Shown one piece after another: positions 10,565 to 22,130 of a stretch of 64,000 nucleotides of DNA. Made by a program: the position numbers and the translations under genes. The DNA comes from Chinchilla lanigera (taxonomy: Eukaryota; Chordata; Mammalia; Rodentia; Chinchillidae): positions 12,906,853-12,970,852 of the forward strand of contig NW_004955447.1 of NCBI RefSeq assembly GCF_000276665.1, written 5' to 3'. Position 1 is the first letter of the stretch. Every line of letters starts with the position of its first letter. A model generated the notes under the pieces. That model was given only the letters and a program-made list of their open reading frames with translations, was not told where the DNA came from and did no database searches.

Positions 10565-10924
10565 TGTAGGAGACTAGACAGGAAGATTGAGGACTAACTG
10601 GCCTCCTGTCTGAGCACTAAGGAAAAGGGCAGTGTGCAAGCATTCTAACACACTGCGGGTTCTAGGGAAAAAGTAATACTGCTGAGATCCTGTTCACCTG
10701 GACATGTACCATGGGTGGTGGGAGGCAGAAGACTTCTGTGTTACTCTACTTGTTGCACCTCTGCTGAGTGAACAAAGGTGGTGTGATCCAGTCACTTGGG
10801 TCTCCTTGTCAAAGGGAGGCAAGAGCCCCCAGCGCCCACATATGAACTGAATTCTGTGTCTCTTTGCTGTTCCATTCTTGTTCGCCTCCTGGTCAGGTAC
10901 AAAACTTGTAGGCTGGCTCCTACA
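10565..10924 (+). mobile_element. 3' LTR of the betaretrovirus-like provirus
   Basis: It begins TGTAGGAG and ends CCTACA, a proper TG...CA pair. It is colinear with the 5' LTR at 5108-5454. The polyadenylation signal position reads AACAAA rather than AATAAA. The many differences between the LTRs indicate that the integration is old. Confidence 0.88.
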
Positions 10925-11830
10925 GAAGAAATGTTACAGAACAAACTGCTATCAGAAATGCATATTGGCAGTTGAACAGTGACAATGAGGTAATGGTCTT
11001 GGGGCTCAACAAACTGTATCTTATTAATTTTCTAGTGCCTTGAAGAGGCTGTAGGCCACACCCCACCACTGTGTTACCTTCTGTACTTTTCATTCTTGTG
11101 TAGGAACATGGTACTATTTCTTCATTTTGTATTGTAACAGTAGCATGTGTTATAAGCCTTATCTGTATCCCTATTGTACTTACAACTTCTCAGGATAAAC
11201 TATTCACATCGCAGTAAGAAATAAAGAAGGCCTGACAGTATGATCTGGAAACATGTTTGGACTGATACATGAATCAAATACTCTTTCTGAAATATCTTCA
11301 TAGAGTACAATCAAGGAACTTTAACAAAGAACTTTTTTATCATTAGTAACAATACCAAGTCCTGGTAAAATTAATCACAAGCACATATTCACTTCAGATA
11401 GTAGAAAAATGAGAAGAAAATAAAGGTTTGCAAGGCAAACCTCTAATTGTTGCAAAGCAAACCTTTAGGAGTGTTCATTACCACTGTAGGAGTATTAGAA
11501 GTTCAACCAGATTTGTGCCCAGTTATTATTTGAACAATGACTCACCAAGAGTAAGTGATTCAAATGAAAACAATCTGAAACTATAATCATGGTAGATTCC
11601 CTAAATGGGAAATCTTATGTATAAAGCTAATTTATAATCATAAGCATCTCAAAAAATTTAAATATAGCTTCCAAAAATGCAAGTTTCATTACCAGTTTAA
11701 CCTTTGAATTCATTATATGATCCATATCATACAGACTAAGATTCCAGGAAACTTGACCATAATGAGGAATGTTAAATCATTTCCTATATCTTACCCTTTT
11801 AATCAGATTTGACCATTTCCTCCCTTGGTC
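10925..11830. other. Unannotated sequence
   Basis: AT-rich DNA with no recognised gene. A short perfect inverted repeat (AGGTTTGC / GCAAACCT, 11424-11442) with a nearby partial copy at about 11450 is the only structure noticed. The 11040-11235 stretch ends in 'gtaagaaataaagaag' and could be the tail of an old retroposon, but I cannot name it. Confidence 0.5.
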
Positions 11831-11839
11831 CCTCTCTGC

Positions 11840-12015
11840 TTCCTGGTGCTATGCCATGAAATTTTTCTCCTCTGCCACATGCTTCTGACATGGCACCCTG
11901 CCTTGGAGCCCACTGGTTATGGACACAAACCTCTACAACCTGTTAGCCCAAATAGATCTTATCTCTTTTAACTTGTGAATGTAGAGTATTTTGTCCAAGT
12001 AACAAGAAAGTAGCT
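11840..12015 (+). mobile_element. Degraded MaLR-like LTR 3' fragment
   Basis: It contains 'gccacatgcttctgacatgg', 'caccctgccttggagcccac', 'ggttatggacacaaacctct' and 'gtattttgtccaagtaac'. These align with the 3' half of the LTR family seen complete at 31106-31478. The 5' half is not visible. Confidence 0.6.
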
Positions 12016-12019
12016 AAAA

Positions 12020-14670
12020 GAGAATCGCATATCTTGTTAAACTGACCTTGACATAAATTATTAGCTGTGCTCTGGGCAAAATTCCTTAGTCTAATGGTGA
12101 GCTTCAGGAAAGCCACATCTCAATGAAATTCTATGACAAGTAATGAAGCTTTAAAACTATGCTTTTACTTCCAGGGATGAATTAGAATCATATTAAAAGA
12201 GATGAAAACCCTTTATTTTAAAGATCAGCTGTTAAATGAGAAATTAAAATTTTTCTAAGTAGAGAATGGGGTTGATAGATGAACAGTATCTGAAATATCT
12301 GTAGAGTTTTCATATATTTTATTTCTAGTAAATGTTATATATCATGTGGTATCTTAAAGAGAAGAAATATGCACACTGCAAAAATCATGTGACTGTCTAC
12401 TAATATTTTTGGCACAAAATTGTTAAGATCTCACTTCTGCACATACACCCAGGTACACTTTTCCCCCTTTTACATACTCTCTTGTCTTAGCTAATATTCA
12501 AAGTGAAAGTGTCAGATCTTAGGAGCATGGTAACTTGATATGACTTCATGGCCCAAGGAAGAGGTGATGGTGCTATTCAGATCTGGCCAGATGGGGACAC
12601 AGTGCTCATAATCCCTGATAAATTCATTAAAAGTTTACTTCTTCCAGAGAAAAGCTCTTGACAGCACATGCTGAAATACCATACTAATGTTTCCATTACT
12701 CTAGAAAGAAAGAAACAACGCATCTTCCAGTCATCTCCTTATTTCACAGTTACGCAGTCTTAAACTTGAATGAAAAAATCTTCAAATGCTGAAAAATGCT
12801 ATAAATTTACTCTTTCCAGGGGAAATAGACATGGTATGGATAGGCACTCCGTGGCTCATTCAAGATTGCATATATTTTGGGGGGTAATATACATTTTGAT
12901 TTAATAAAATGATGATGAAATAAGGTAGGAAGTAAGTGAGAATTATGAACTTCCAGAGCACTTGAATGGATTCATGTCACTCTAGGGATTATTTAAAAGG
13001 CCACAGCATGCCATCTGTGCTCCAGCAGTACCCTATGGAGATGTCAGAGGGCCTGAACTTGGAAACAAGTACTTGAGTTTGGTCTTTATTAGATAAGGAA
13101 CTGAATTAGAGACCTTAGAAGGAAAAGTCATCGTCTGACTCATCAACGTGGAGAAAGACCAGGAATCAGAGAGAGTGTCTGAGGAAGGACTGTAGGGATG
13201 AAAAATATCAGGAAGAAAGTGAGTTAGATAAAATGTGACTCTCAGGCAATAAGTTGTAATTGATGCCAGGAGATCAATGGCTTATCCCATGCTTGGTCCT
13301 GACTGGCATTAGACTCTTGGAAAGTCCTGAGCTGGCCCAGGTATTGTCAGTGTTCAACAAATTTGGGGGAATGAACTGAAAACTGTGAGTAGACTTCACC
13401 CCATATCAGGACTTGGTTCTGGCAGGTTATTCAGAGCCTGTGGTGTGTCTATTCCATGAATTTTATTTGCTCAAAATTATTTGTGTAAATTTTATGAAAA
13501 ATGAGAAATTTCCCCATGTATACTTAGGAAGGTATATATTCTAATGAATCTTAATCTCCTAAAATACAATGTTAGACTCAAGATGCATCTGAGTAATTAA
13601 ATGCAAGCCTAACATGTAGAGGGCTCTTGACACAATCCTTATCAAGGCATTAAATAAATTAATAAGTAAATAATAAGTAAAACAATTTATATAAAACCAA
13701 ACATTTGAGAATACATTTGCCTGTATTTGATGGCTGTTTTCAGTATTCAAGACAATCTTCCCTGTACCCATCAAGATAAATTTGCTTATTAGAAATAGCT
13801 ATCTAATACAAACTGGAAAATATGAATTAAGGCTTGCTCTGTCTGCATTATTCTAAAGTTTAATAACTGAGACATGCCTAGGCTAAACATTTAAAGAAAT
13901 GAGATAATTTCTTATGCTATTTCACTTTTTTCAGGAAATATATACCTAGTGCTTAAGAGGTAAACTGTGTCATGTATCATGTTCTAAATATTCTAAGGCT
14001 GAGTGATTTTAATTCACTTACTAAGCTCTTTGGAATTTCAAATGTATTTTAAACAAGGTGGTGATTGAGGATATATATTTTATTAGCGTGACTATATATG
14101 ACACTTTCATCTATTGCAGTTTAGGCCAGTTGTGGCTTCATGGCTCATATGTGAGAAATAAAATAATTGAATTCACATAGCGTGCACTTTAAACAATTTT
14201 TCTATATCTCATTTAAATTTGCCACAATTCATCATCATTGGACATGTGGTAGCTACAGTATTTGAGATGTCTATGAAAAAAATTTAAAATGGGCTCTGCA
14301 GCATGTATCCATCCACATTTATCTGATTAAAGAAAAGAATACACAAGTTAATGGAACGGATGAAAACATTCACATTCAAGTCATCTGTTACATCATATAA
14401 GAAAGAAGTCAAATTAGTAAATTGTTTACAACTGTGTACTTTATATTATGTATCAATATTTCAGTAATAAAATATTTTACAGGGAAGAATTAAAAGAAAT
14501 AAAAATTGTCAAAACTATTTCTTTTACTGTGGGAAACTTTGAAATCATAAAAAATGTATTCCTTTAAACTTCAGCCTGAAATAACCACTATTCACATCTA
14601 ATACACATTTTGAATGTTGCTACAAAATTTTCAAAATAATCTAATTTTAGGGCCCTAAAATTCCTATTTT
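12020..14670. other. Unannotated unique sequence
   Basis: About 2.6 kb with no recognised gene, SINE or LTR. Open frames are short. Weak similarity to an old DNA-transposon end ('ggacatgtggtagctacagt' near 14240) was noted but is insufficient to annotate. Confidence 0.5.
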
Positions 14671-14686
14671 TTGTTGAACACATACA

Positions 14687-14840
14687 TTTTTTCTCTGTCT
14701 TTTTGAGACAGGGTCTCCCTATTCAGTTCAGGCTGGCCTTGAGGCTCACTTTGTAGCCCAGGCTGGTCTTCAACTCACAACGACCCTCCTGCTTCAGCCT
14801 CCCGAGTGCTGAGATTACCGAGATGAGCCACCATGCCCAG
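14687..14840 (-). repeat. B1-type SINE, minus orientation
   Basis: The plus strand reads 'tttttgagacagggtctccc', 'caggctggccttgaggctca', 'tttgtagcccaggctggtct', 'cagcctcccgagtgctgaga' and 'gagccaccatgccca', the reverse of B1. The direct repeat gttgaacacata / gttgaacataaa (14673-14684 and 14840-14851) marks the insertion. Confidence 0.9.
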
Positions 14841-14854
14841 TTGAACATAAAAGA

Positions 14855-15560
14855 TTTTAAATAGTGAAATTGATTTAATTTGTCAAATTTTTCCATATGA
14901 ACCATTCAAGTAGCATTTAATACTGGAAGAATTTATTTCTCAGTTATAGCAAGTGAAAATTTCTTAGCTAGGATTTGTTTTGAAATGTTCAAAAATACTT
15001 TAACTGATAGCTTTTAAGAAATGCAGAAATTTTCTGAAAACTACAATCATCAAACTCTGAAATCTATTATTGATTTCTGGAGATACGACTAGCACTGTAG
15101 AATGAAATACAACTTGTATTTAAAACATTTTGACTTGCATGATGATTTAGATGTTTAGAGCTGTAATTCACTTTTGCACAAAGTAGATTATTCATAAACT
15201 ATAATTTTTCAAAGACAAAAAAAATAACTTCTTAGATGCTATCTAATCTATAGATTTACACCAACATTAGAGGGAAAACGCTGCACCTAACAAAATCATC
15301 TGAGTGAATGTTCGGCAAAATGCAGCCAAGCTGACCAATCTGTGTGTGGGGACACTTTGCTTCCTCTAACCTAGTTTTACAATAGTAGCATGTCTGATTT
15401 TCTAGCAAAGAGTGGATTTTACACTTTTGCTCAGATTCCCACTCTCTTTCTATTCTGAAAGTCTTTATTAATCCTCTGCAGATTATATGCAAGTTCTTTC
15501 TGTGTCATTCATATCAGTATGATTATCTACCTCCCCTCATAGACACAGCATGGAAGAATA
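14855..15560. other. Unannotated AT-rich sequence
   Basis: No gene or repeat recognised. A minus-strand open frame at 15256-15492 has no family resemblance I can identify. Confidence 0.5.
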
Positions 15561-15564
15561 AAGC

Positions 15565-16644
15565 AAAAGCAAGGGGTGGGGGGTGTGATAGTGGTGACAT
15601 AGAGGAAGCACTAGAGTCAGATGGCTCCACCATATGCACAAGATCAGTCGCAGTGGGGACTCTACGATGCCACAGAAACACCTAGCACTGGTCTACAACC
15701 AGAGTGCAATAGTGACAGGGCTAACACTGGAAAAGGGAGACCTGGAGTAAGAGGAATGCCTGCTTCCTGTCCCAGTGCTGTCCCCAGCTGGGTGTGGAGG
15801 TGTGTCTTCTTCAGTGTGAGCCACACAGTTCCCTCCATGCCGACACACCCGGAGCCTGGGAAGACAATCCCCAAGTGCTGAGCTTTCAGGACCTCAGGTC
15901 CTACTTTGGATCCAGAGACCAAGTCATTCTGGGAATTTCACAAAAACTTTCAAGGAAAAAAGTTGCAGGCCAGGCTGCAGGGGCAGCCACAACTAAACAC
16001 TTACCCCAGACAGCATTGAGGTCAAGCCAAGTGCTTCACTTGGCAGGACAGGGCCCAGAGTCTGAGATAACATTGGGGGAGTGTGAGCTAGTTCACAAGC
16101 TCTCTCCTTGGAGCAGGTTTGAAGTCTGAGCCATATCCAGTGGACAGAGGTTGGGACTGAAGGGACAAGCAACGGATTGGGCAATACCGGCTCAGACAGC
16201 TGCATCCCTGACACAGGGAACAGAGATAAACAGGTGCTAATGTGTTCAGAGGTCTGTGGAAGCTGGGATCAACAGGCCCCAGGGATAGAGTTAAAAATAA
16301 AAACAGTTACCTGAAGAGAAAGAGAAGGCTAGGGTGAAGGGTTTTGTCCTGAAAGTGAAGACAGTAACATAGTCACTAACCAGTTCTGCCTCCAGGAACA
16401 GAGACTAAAATTTGTGTGAGCAGCAGACCCTGTGAGCTCTTCAGAGCTCAGGCCCCCTCATGTGCAGGGACGGGAGACTGTAAGTCAGTTGTTGGGGAAT
16501 AATTTTACAGCCATGCAAGGTATCATATTTCCCAGCTGTAACCAAACAGGAGAGGGGTTTACCCCTGTACAAGGTCCACAAGTCCTCTCCTATTTGAACA
16601 GAGGGACAGTGAGGTAGAACCTCTCAGGTCGAGGGACCTGGGCC
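15565..16644. other. GC-rich block of unknown origin
   Basis: Base composition changes sharply from the AT-rich surroundings. Several open frames appear on both strands (up to 111 aa), as expected from GC content alone; none shows a known domain, and the sets on opposite strands overlap. The block abuts an LTR at 16645. It could be internal sequence of that retroelement, an L1 5' UTR of another subfamily, or a lineage-specific repeat. I could not match it to the L1 5' UTR at 43.0-44.9 kb by eye. Confidence 0.45.
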
Positions 16645-16951
16645 TGTGGTAAGCAGCGACGGTGAACAAAGAGGACACCGGAGACCAGGCTGATGGCGCA
16701 GATCTACTTTATTGCAGAAGTACCAGGCATTTTATTGAGCAGGCTAGAGGCGTGGCAATGGAGGTGGGCTAGGGGCGTGGTTTGGAGGCGTTACTTTTGG
16801 CCGGAGGCTGTGCAGAAGTAGGAGGTCAGAGCGGGACAGCCTAGGCAGGGTGACTCACTCGGTGTGCCGAGGACATGACGAGTCCGAGTGTGCTCAGACT
16901 CACTCCTCCGCCATGGCCATCAACCTGACCTCTGGACCTCTCTTTCCCACA
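16645..16951 (-). mobile_element. Second endogenous-retroviral LTR, minus orientation
   Basis: Read on the minus strand it starts TGTGGGAAAGAG, has a GC-rich U3 with 'ccacgcccctagcccac', two AATAAA motifs (in 'caataaaatgcct' and 'caataaagtag') and ends 'gctgcttaccaca'. This is the architecture of a short class II LTR. Its sequence is unrelated to the 5.1/10.6 kb LTRs. No convincing 6-base duplication or primer site flanks these limits, so the left boundary could lie further out (an alternative TGTTGGGG start is at about 16490). Confidence 0.65.
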
Positions 16952-17164
16952 GGACAGGAGCAATCTAACCCACTTTAGACACTAGCATAAATTCCATTCC
17001 AGGAAGAACACCAAACTAGATCTTTTGGAGGGGAGGTGGTGGATCTAAAAAGACAAGGTAAATGGGGCGGAGGGTGATACATGCATAGCATTAAAGTACA
17101 GATACTAGTTGCTGCTTTTACTTCTATAGCATCTTACAATGTCACATTAAGACCTCCCATACCA

Positions 17165-18535
17165 AGGGTTGTTTCAGAGGATTTACAAAACAGCAAAAGT
17201 AATCCTAGGGAATAAGAGCAAAGTAGGAGGGATCACATTCTTACATTACAATGTATATTACAAAACTACAGTGAAAAGTACAGCATGGTATTGTCACAAA
17301 AGCAGACATGCAGATCAGTGGAATAGAACAGAGGTTGTAGAAACACCCCCAGACATATTCAGCCATCTAGTCTTTCACAAGTATGTCAAAAAACATACCT
17401 TGGACAAAGTATACTGTGTGCAGAAATTGGCAATCCAAAAGCAGAAGGTTGAATATACACCCTTATATTTCACCATGTACTATACTGCAACCAACATAGA
17501 TCACAGACCTAAATGCTAAAACAAAAACACTAAATCTACCAGAAGATAAAACAGGTAAAACTTTGAAAGACACAGGCGTAGGAAAGGACATTCTGAGCAG
17601 AACCCTAATGGTACAATATTATCAACAAATGAGCTCAAATCAAATTACAGAGTTTCTGCACAGCAAGAGAAACAACTAAAAGAGTGAAGAGACAATACAT
17701 AAAGTGGGAAAAATTGTTATCTATTCCTCACAGAAAGGGATGATGTTTAGAACTAAAAATCATTAGACCCTCTAAATAAAAGACCCAATCAAAAAAATGG
17801 GCAACAGAGATGAACAGACACTTCCTAGAAGCAGAAGTACAAATAGCCAGTAAGGACATGAAAAAATGTCCTGATACTGGGCCACTAGTGAGATGCAAAG
17901 TAAAACAACACTGACATTCCATCTTGCCACAGACATGAAGGTATAATCATCACTAAATGAAATGGCAATAATTACTGGTGAGGCTAAGCAGAAAAAGGAA
18001 GTTCCATTTAACTCATCAATTCCCCTTCTAGGTATCTTCCCAAAAGAGTTAAAATCATCTTAGTATAGTAACACACGCATACTTATGTTTACAGCAACAC
18101 CGTTCATAATAGCTAAATCTTGAAAGTGGCAAATATCTATCTATCAACAGATGAATAGGTGCAGAAATATGGTACTTATACACAACAGAATACTACTCTG
18201 CCATACAGAAGGATAAATTTGAGTCATAGGAAAATATTTAGACCTTGAGACCATACTATTAAGTGAAATAAATCAAACATATAAGCATTTTCTCTCATAT
18301 GAGAAACTCTCATATGAGAAATAATTTAAAGGGCATAATAATAGAGAGATAATAGGAAGCAGGAAGACGACCTTTTGCAAGTGTGAAAAGGGAGACAGAG
18401 GGAGGGTGTTGGAGGGATGGGCAAAGGAAATAAAACAAATAAAAATGTTTTATACGCTAACTCCCACCATGAACGTAACCATATGTGCTGCAAAAATGTA
18501 CTGATCACAATTGAAAAATACATGGTGCTTGTGTT
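17165..18535 (+). mobile_element. 5'-truncated L1, ORF2 3' part and 3' UTR
   Basis: From 17165 the plus strand follows the 3' third of L1 ORF2 ('aatagaacagaggttgtaga', 'aatggcaataattactggtg', 'ccccttctaggtatcttccc', 'aacagaatactactctgcca') with many stops. A purine-rich 3' UTR follows (18340-18430), and the end resembles the L1 end at 61.9-62.2 kb. It is non-functional, and its divergence suggests an older subfamily. Confidence 0.8.
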
Positions 18536-18539
18536 TTTG

Positions 18540-19190
18540 TTAGATCATTAATTGACTCAATCTTTCTATATTTCTCTCCCTGTCCACTTAAATTCTTTCC
18601 TCTCATTCTATTTCACTATTCATTCTGTCAGTTCCCACCTCCGTCCCCATTATTTCCTTGTATACAAATACTATCATTAAAGCTTATTTTCCCATTCTTC
18701 TCTTTCATATGTGTGTATAAAGCTATGTGTGAGTCACAATTACTGTTCTCATATTTAGAGTAATTTACATTGACTTGGCAGTTTCTACCTCACCAAGGTT
18801 CACATTTCCAGTATTCTGACACTGGATCTCTGCTAGTGTATTAACTGCACCCAATCTCCATAAGGTCTCTTTCTTTCTATTTATATTTTTTCTCTTTTCT
18901 TTTCCCACATTACTCCACACATAACCTCTCAACTTTCTCCCCTCCTTCCCAGCCATAACATAATTCACTCAAAACTATCTTTTTTAAATTTCCTTTTCTC
19001 ATTTTTTTTCTTTGTTTTTTTTTTCTTCTCCTGTTTACCAGCCTGTTCTCCAGCATTACTTTTCTTTCACTATTCCGGATCACTGAACAATTTGAAAACT
19101 TTTTAAACAAGCTTTAAATTTTATATTGAATATGGTTAGTGCTTTGGATAGTGCTATTAGTAGTAGGATTATTAAAAATTATTTTGAAAA
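18540..19190. other. Unannotated AT/TC-rich sequence
   Basis: Pyrimidine-rich on the plus strand (18840-19060). The minus-strand Lys/Arg-rich open frames here are a composition effect. No gene recognised. Confidence 0.5.
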
Positions 19191-19194
19191 GTTA

Positions 19195-19365
19195 TATTCC
19201 AGTAAATTGTGGAATTTGGAAGAAGTGGATAAACTCCTAGAAACATAGCAAAATTGAACCAAGAAGATATAAAAATCTGAACATGTGAATAACAAGTAAA
19301 GAAACTGATACAGTTGTCAAGATTTTACCAATATAACAGCTGAAATAAAATTCCAAAGGTGAGAA
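19195..19365 (+). mobile_element. Short L1 ORF2 fragment
   Basis: 'gtggataaactcctagaaac', 'ttgaaccaagaagatataaa' and 'tctgaacatgtgaataacaa' follow the L1 ORF2 region that lies upstream of the RT catalytic box. It is isolated, degraded and has stops. Confidence 0.6.
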
Positions 19366-19889
19366 TTGGCCCAGAATACTAAAAGAATGTATAGATCCGG
19401 GAGGTAAAATGGATTAGCATGTGGGAAAATGTCAGTAAGTGACTTCAGCAGCAAAGTAGTGACAGATTACGTGAGTTCTTATAGATTCTTGTGAGTTTTA
19501 GATTTTATTCTAGGATATATTGAGCTATTTCAAAAAACTAGTTAGAGATGGTAACATGATTTCAGCAAAGTTATTTTTAAAAAAAAAATTTGTTAAACTC
19601 TGTTATTTAGCAATAGAAGTGAATAAACATGGTCAAGTTCTGGACATATTTTGTCGAAATGCATTCACATCCCTAGAGAGAACAGAGTCAGCATGTCAAC
19701 AACGCTGACAGTGTTTTGGACCTCAGTAACTGGAAGGCTAGGTTTATAATAAATGAGATAGAACTGGAAAAGGTATAGGTGAAATAGTTATTGTTCATCT
19801 TAGGAGCAGAAAACTATTTACTTAATTTTAGACATGTCAAGCTTGCAATGTCTTATTAGCTATTAACTCTTCAGTGTTTACACAATTGA

Positions 19890-20160
19890 TTAGGCATTAC
19901 TCAAATATTTCTTCAATATTTTGTGTATATCTTATTTAGTCCATGTCAGATTTATCCCTAAATATTTCATCCCAGGTACCAATGCTATCATAAATGGTTT
20001 TGAGATTTTAATTTAATTTTCCAAATTAAATTTGTATACATAATTGATATTGATGTACTGTGTCCTGAAACATCTGTTGGTTTTTTAATTGTTATAAATT
20101 TGTAGATGCATTAAAATTTCTATATACAGGATCATATTGTCTTCACAGTGAAGCATTATT
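19890..20160 (-). mobile_element. Old L1 ORF2 (RT region) fragment, minus orientation
   Basis: The plus strand reads 'tttatccctaaatatttcat', 'atgctatcataaatggtttt' and 'ctatatacaggatcatattg', the reverse of the L1 RT catalytic-domain neighbourhood. It directly precedes the L1 insertion at 20189, which appears to have landed at or next to it. Confidence 0.6.
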
Positions 20161-20176
20161 TCTTTCTCTTTAATTT

Positions 20177-20188
20177 GAAAGTCTATGA
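20177..20188 (+). repeat. Target-site duplication, left copy
   Basis: gaaagtctatga is repeated exactly at 21333-21344 and brackets the L1 at 20189-21332. Confidence 0.9.
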
Positions 20189-21332
20189 CACCAAATGGGA
20201 TCTCACCTTATTAAAAAGCTTTTACACAACTAAAGAAGTCTTTAGCAGACTGAAAAGACCACTCTCAGAGTGGGATAAAATTTTGGACAACTGTCCCTCA
20301 AAGGACTTCTATTTAGAACATAAAAAGAATTGAAAAAAATCAGTCCCCTCAAATTCAAGGACCCAATTCAAAAATGGGCATCTTTGCCATCAAAATCCAA
20401 AGGTGAATACATACTTCTTGAATGAAGAACAAATGGCAAATAAATACATAAAAAAATGTTCAACGTCATTCATCATTCAAGAGATGCAAATTAAAACAAC
20501 ACTGAGATCCCATGTCACCCCAGCAAGAATCATTAGGAAATCAACCAGTAACAAATGCTGGTGGGGCTGTAGGGAAAAAGGAACCCTTCTTCACCGCTGA
20601 TGGGAGTATGGGGTACAACCACTGTGGAAATCAGTGTGGGGATTCCTTTAAAAACTGAGATTAGAGGTCTCATTTGAACTAATTATTCCCCTTCTGGGTA
20701 TCTTCCCAAAAGAACTAAAAACATCCTACCACAGAATTATAAGTGTACTCACGTTTACAGAACCACAATTTATAATAGCTAAATCTTGAAAACAACCTGA
20801 AAGCCCATCAACCAAGAAATAGGTAAAAAAGATGTGTTTTCTCTATATAATGGAGTACAGCTTAGCCATAAAGAAGGATAAACTTGAGACTTTTATGGGT
20901 AAATGGATGCAACTCAAGACCATGCTCATAAGTGAAATAAATCAGACCCATGTGTAAACACCATATTGTCTCACTAGTGTGAGAAATTAAACAAAAAAAT
21001 AGGGTCAGAAACATACAATATATATTGTGAACTGGGAAAAAAACTGTTTAAAAAAAGACAAATTGTGAAAGGGAAAGGAAGAAGGAGAAAAAGAAAAACT
21101 ATATGTATACACAAGATGGTCGAGATAGTTATACAGCAGCTCCCTCTTAGTACCTTGAAAAGAATGTTTTTGTTAATGTTGTTTAGACAAGTTCTGGTGC
21201 CTATTTGTTGTATTCTGAGTAACTACTATGAAGACAATACACAGTGTATTAACTGTTGTAACTGTCCTACTAACCTGTTTTGAAACTCGGTTTCATTGTT
21301 TGTTTATCTTTTTCCTCTTGGAAATAAAAAAA
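20189..21332 (+). mobile_element. 5'-truncated L1 (ORF2 3' end plus 3' UTR) with perfect TSD
   Basis: About 1.1 kb of L1 on the plus strand: ORF2 C-terminal sequence ('aatgggatctcaccttatta', 'caatggcaaataaatacat'-like, 'ccccttctgggtatcttccc', 'tggagtacagcttagccata'), a 3' UTR with a purine-rich patch at 21065-21100, and an A-rich end 'ggaaataaaaaaa'. The exact 12-base duplication gaaagtctatga on both sides shows target-primed reverse transcription. ORF2 carries stops, so it was dead on arrival by truncation and is now decayed. Confidence 0.92.
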
Positions 21333-21344
21333 GAAAGTCTATGA
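21333..21344 (+). repeat. Target-site duplication, right copy
   Basis: gaaagtctatga, identical to 20177-20188. Confidence 0.9.
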
Positions 21345-21639
21345 GTTGTTTTCTTTGCTACCCCTTTAAAACTGAGTAGAAGTTGTCAGTGTACCTAACT
21401 GGACATGGTGCTTTTACTGTGGAAAGTTTTATCCTATGAATAAAATTTATTTGTTCACCATAGATCTACTCATATTACCTATTTATTCTTGAGCCAGTGT
21501 GGAAATTTTGGGCTGCATGAATATCAGGTTGCTATTTATTCTGAGTCAATTTGGGTATATGTGGCTGTGTTAATATACTGTTGTTTTCTTTGCAAATTAT
21601 CAAAAATTTAGCAGCAACCAAAAACCCATTTTTACCTCT

Positions 21640-22130
21640 CGGTCCAGTAAGTTCACAGTTCGGGTTTGGGTGGTTAACTTGGGTCATCGTCTTTATCTCT
21701 CACAAGGCCAAAATCAGGTGCTCGGGCAGAGGCCCTGATGATGGTGCTGCCTCCCTAACTACTTCGTGCTGAAGGCCAGATCCAGTTATTTGGAAACATA
21801 TGATTTAATTTCATGCTTTCTTCCTGTGAAATCAACTGGAGTCTGGTCATTGTTTGGACAGATTGCTTACATTTCTTCTCCGGAAAAAGAGGCATGGATC
21901 CCTTTCATGCTCCAAGTCCTTCGGAACTTCTCTTTCTAAACCCAGGTTTAGAATACGCTTTGCTATGTTAAAGGCTCATGTGATCAGACTGCAGCGGAAC
22001 AATCAGGATGGTCTTTCTATCGTGGTGTTCATAAAATCATTTTCACCGCAAGCCCGATTAGCAGGCAGCATACCATGTGCACGGATTCCACGTATTAGGC
22101 CAGGGATATATTTGAGGAAATATTTTGCCT
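21640..22130 (-). mobile_element. Ancient MaLR (MLT1-like) LTR remnant, minus orientation
   Basis: The ordered blocks 'cttatctctcacaaggccaa'-like (about 21690-21720), 'cttcgtgctgaaggccaga' (21760) and 'acggattccacgtattaggc' followed by 'cagggatatatttgagg' (about 22080-22120) match the pattern of ancient mammalian MLT1-type LTRs read in reverse. The open frame at 21854-22210 shows no protein family and is best explained as chance. Confidence 0.45.

Larger units (their letters stand above)
5108..10924 (+). mobile_element. Endogenous betaretrovirus-like provirus (class II ERV), env-less and defective
   Basis: Two related LTRs of about 350 bp enclose 5.1 kb of internal sequence with retroviral landmarks in canonical order: a tRNA-Lys-type primer-binding site, gag major homology region, zinc knuckles, dUTPase, protease, RT with YMDD, RNase H, integrase and a polypurine tract. 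The dUTPase next to the protease and the RT/RNase H style match betaretrovirus/IAP-type elements (ERVK class). Many stops and frameshifts break every gene, and only about 0.6 kb separates the integrase end from the 3' LTR, so env is absent. Flanks read gagga before and gaaga after, a possible 5-base duplication with one change. The LTRs differ visibly, implying an old insertion. Confidence 0.9.

Noticed and set aside
15621..16214. Overlapping open frames on both strands (up to 111 codons) as a gene
   Set aside because: Frames on opposite strands are equally long, which GC-rich sequence explains; no domain, splice structure or similarity recognised.
16634..16962. An 11-base duplication around the second LTR (ggacctgggcc / ggacaggagca)
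   Set aside because: Three mismatches in eleven, and longer than the 4-6 bases made by retroviral integrases; likely chance.
18765..19110. Lys/Arg-rich minus-strand frames as small basic proteins
   Set aside because: They arise from a T/C-rich plus strand and show no initiation context or homology.
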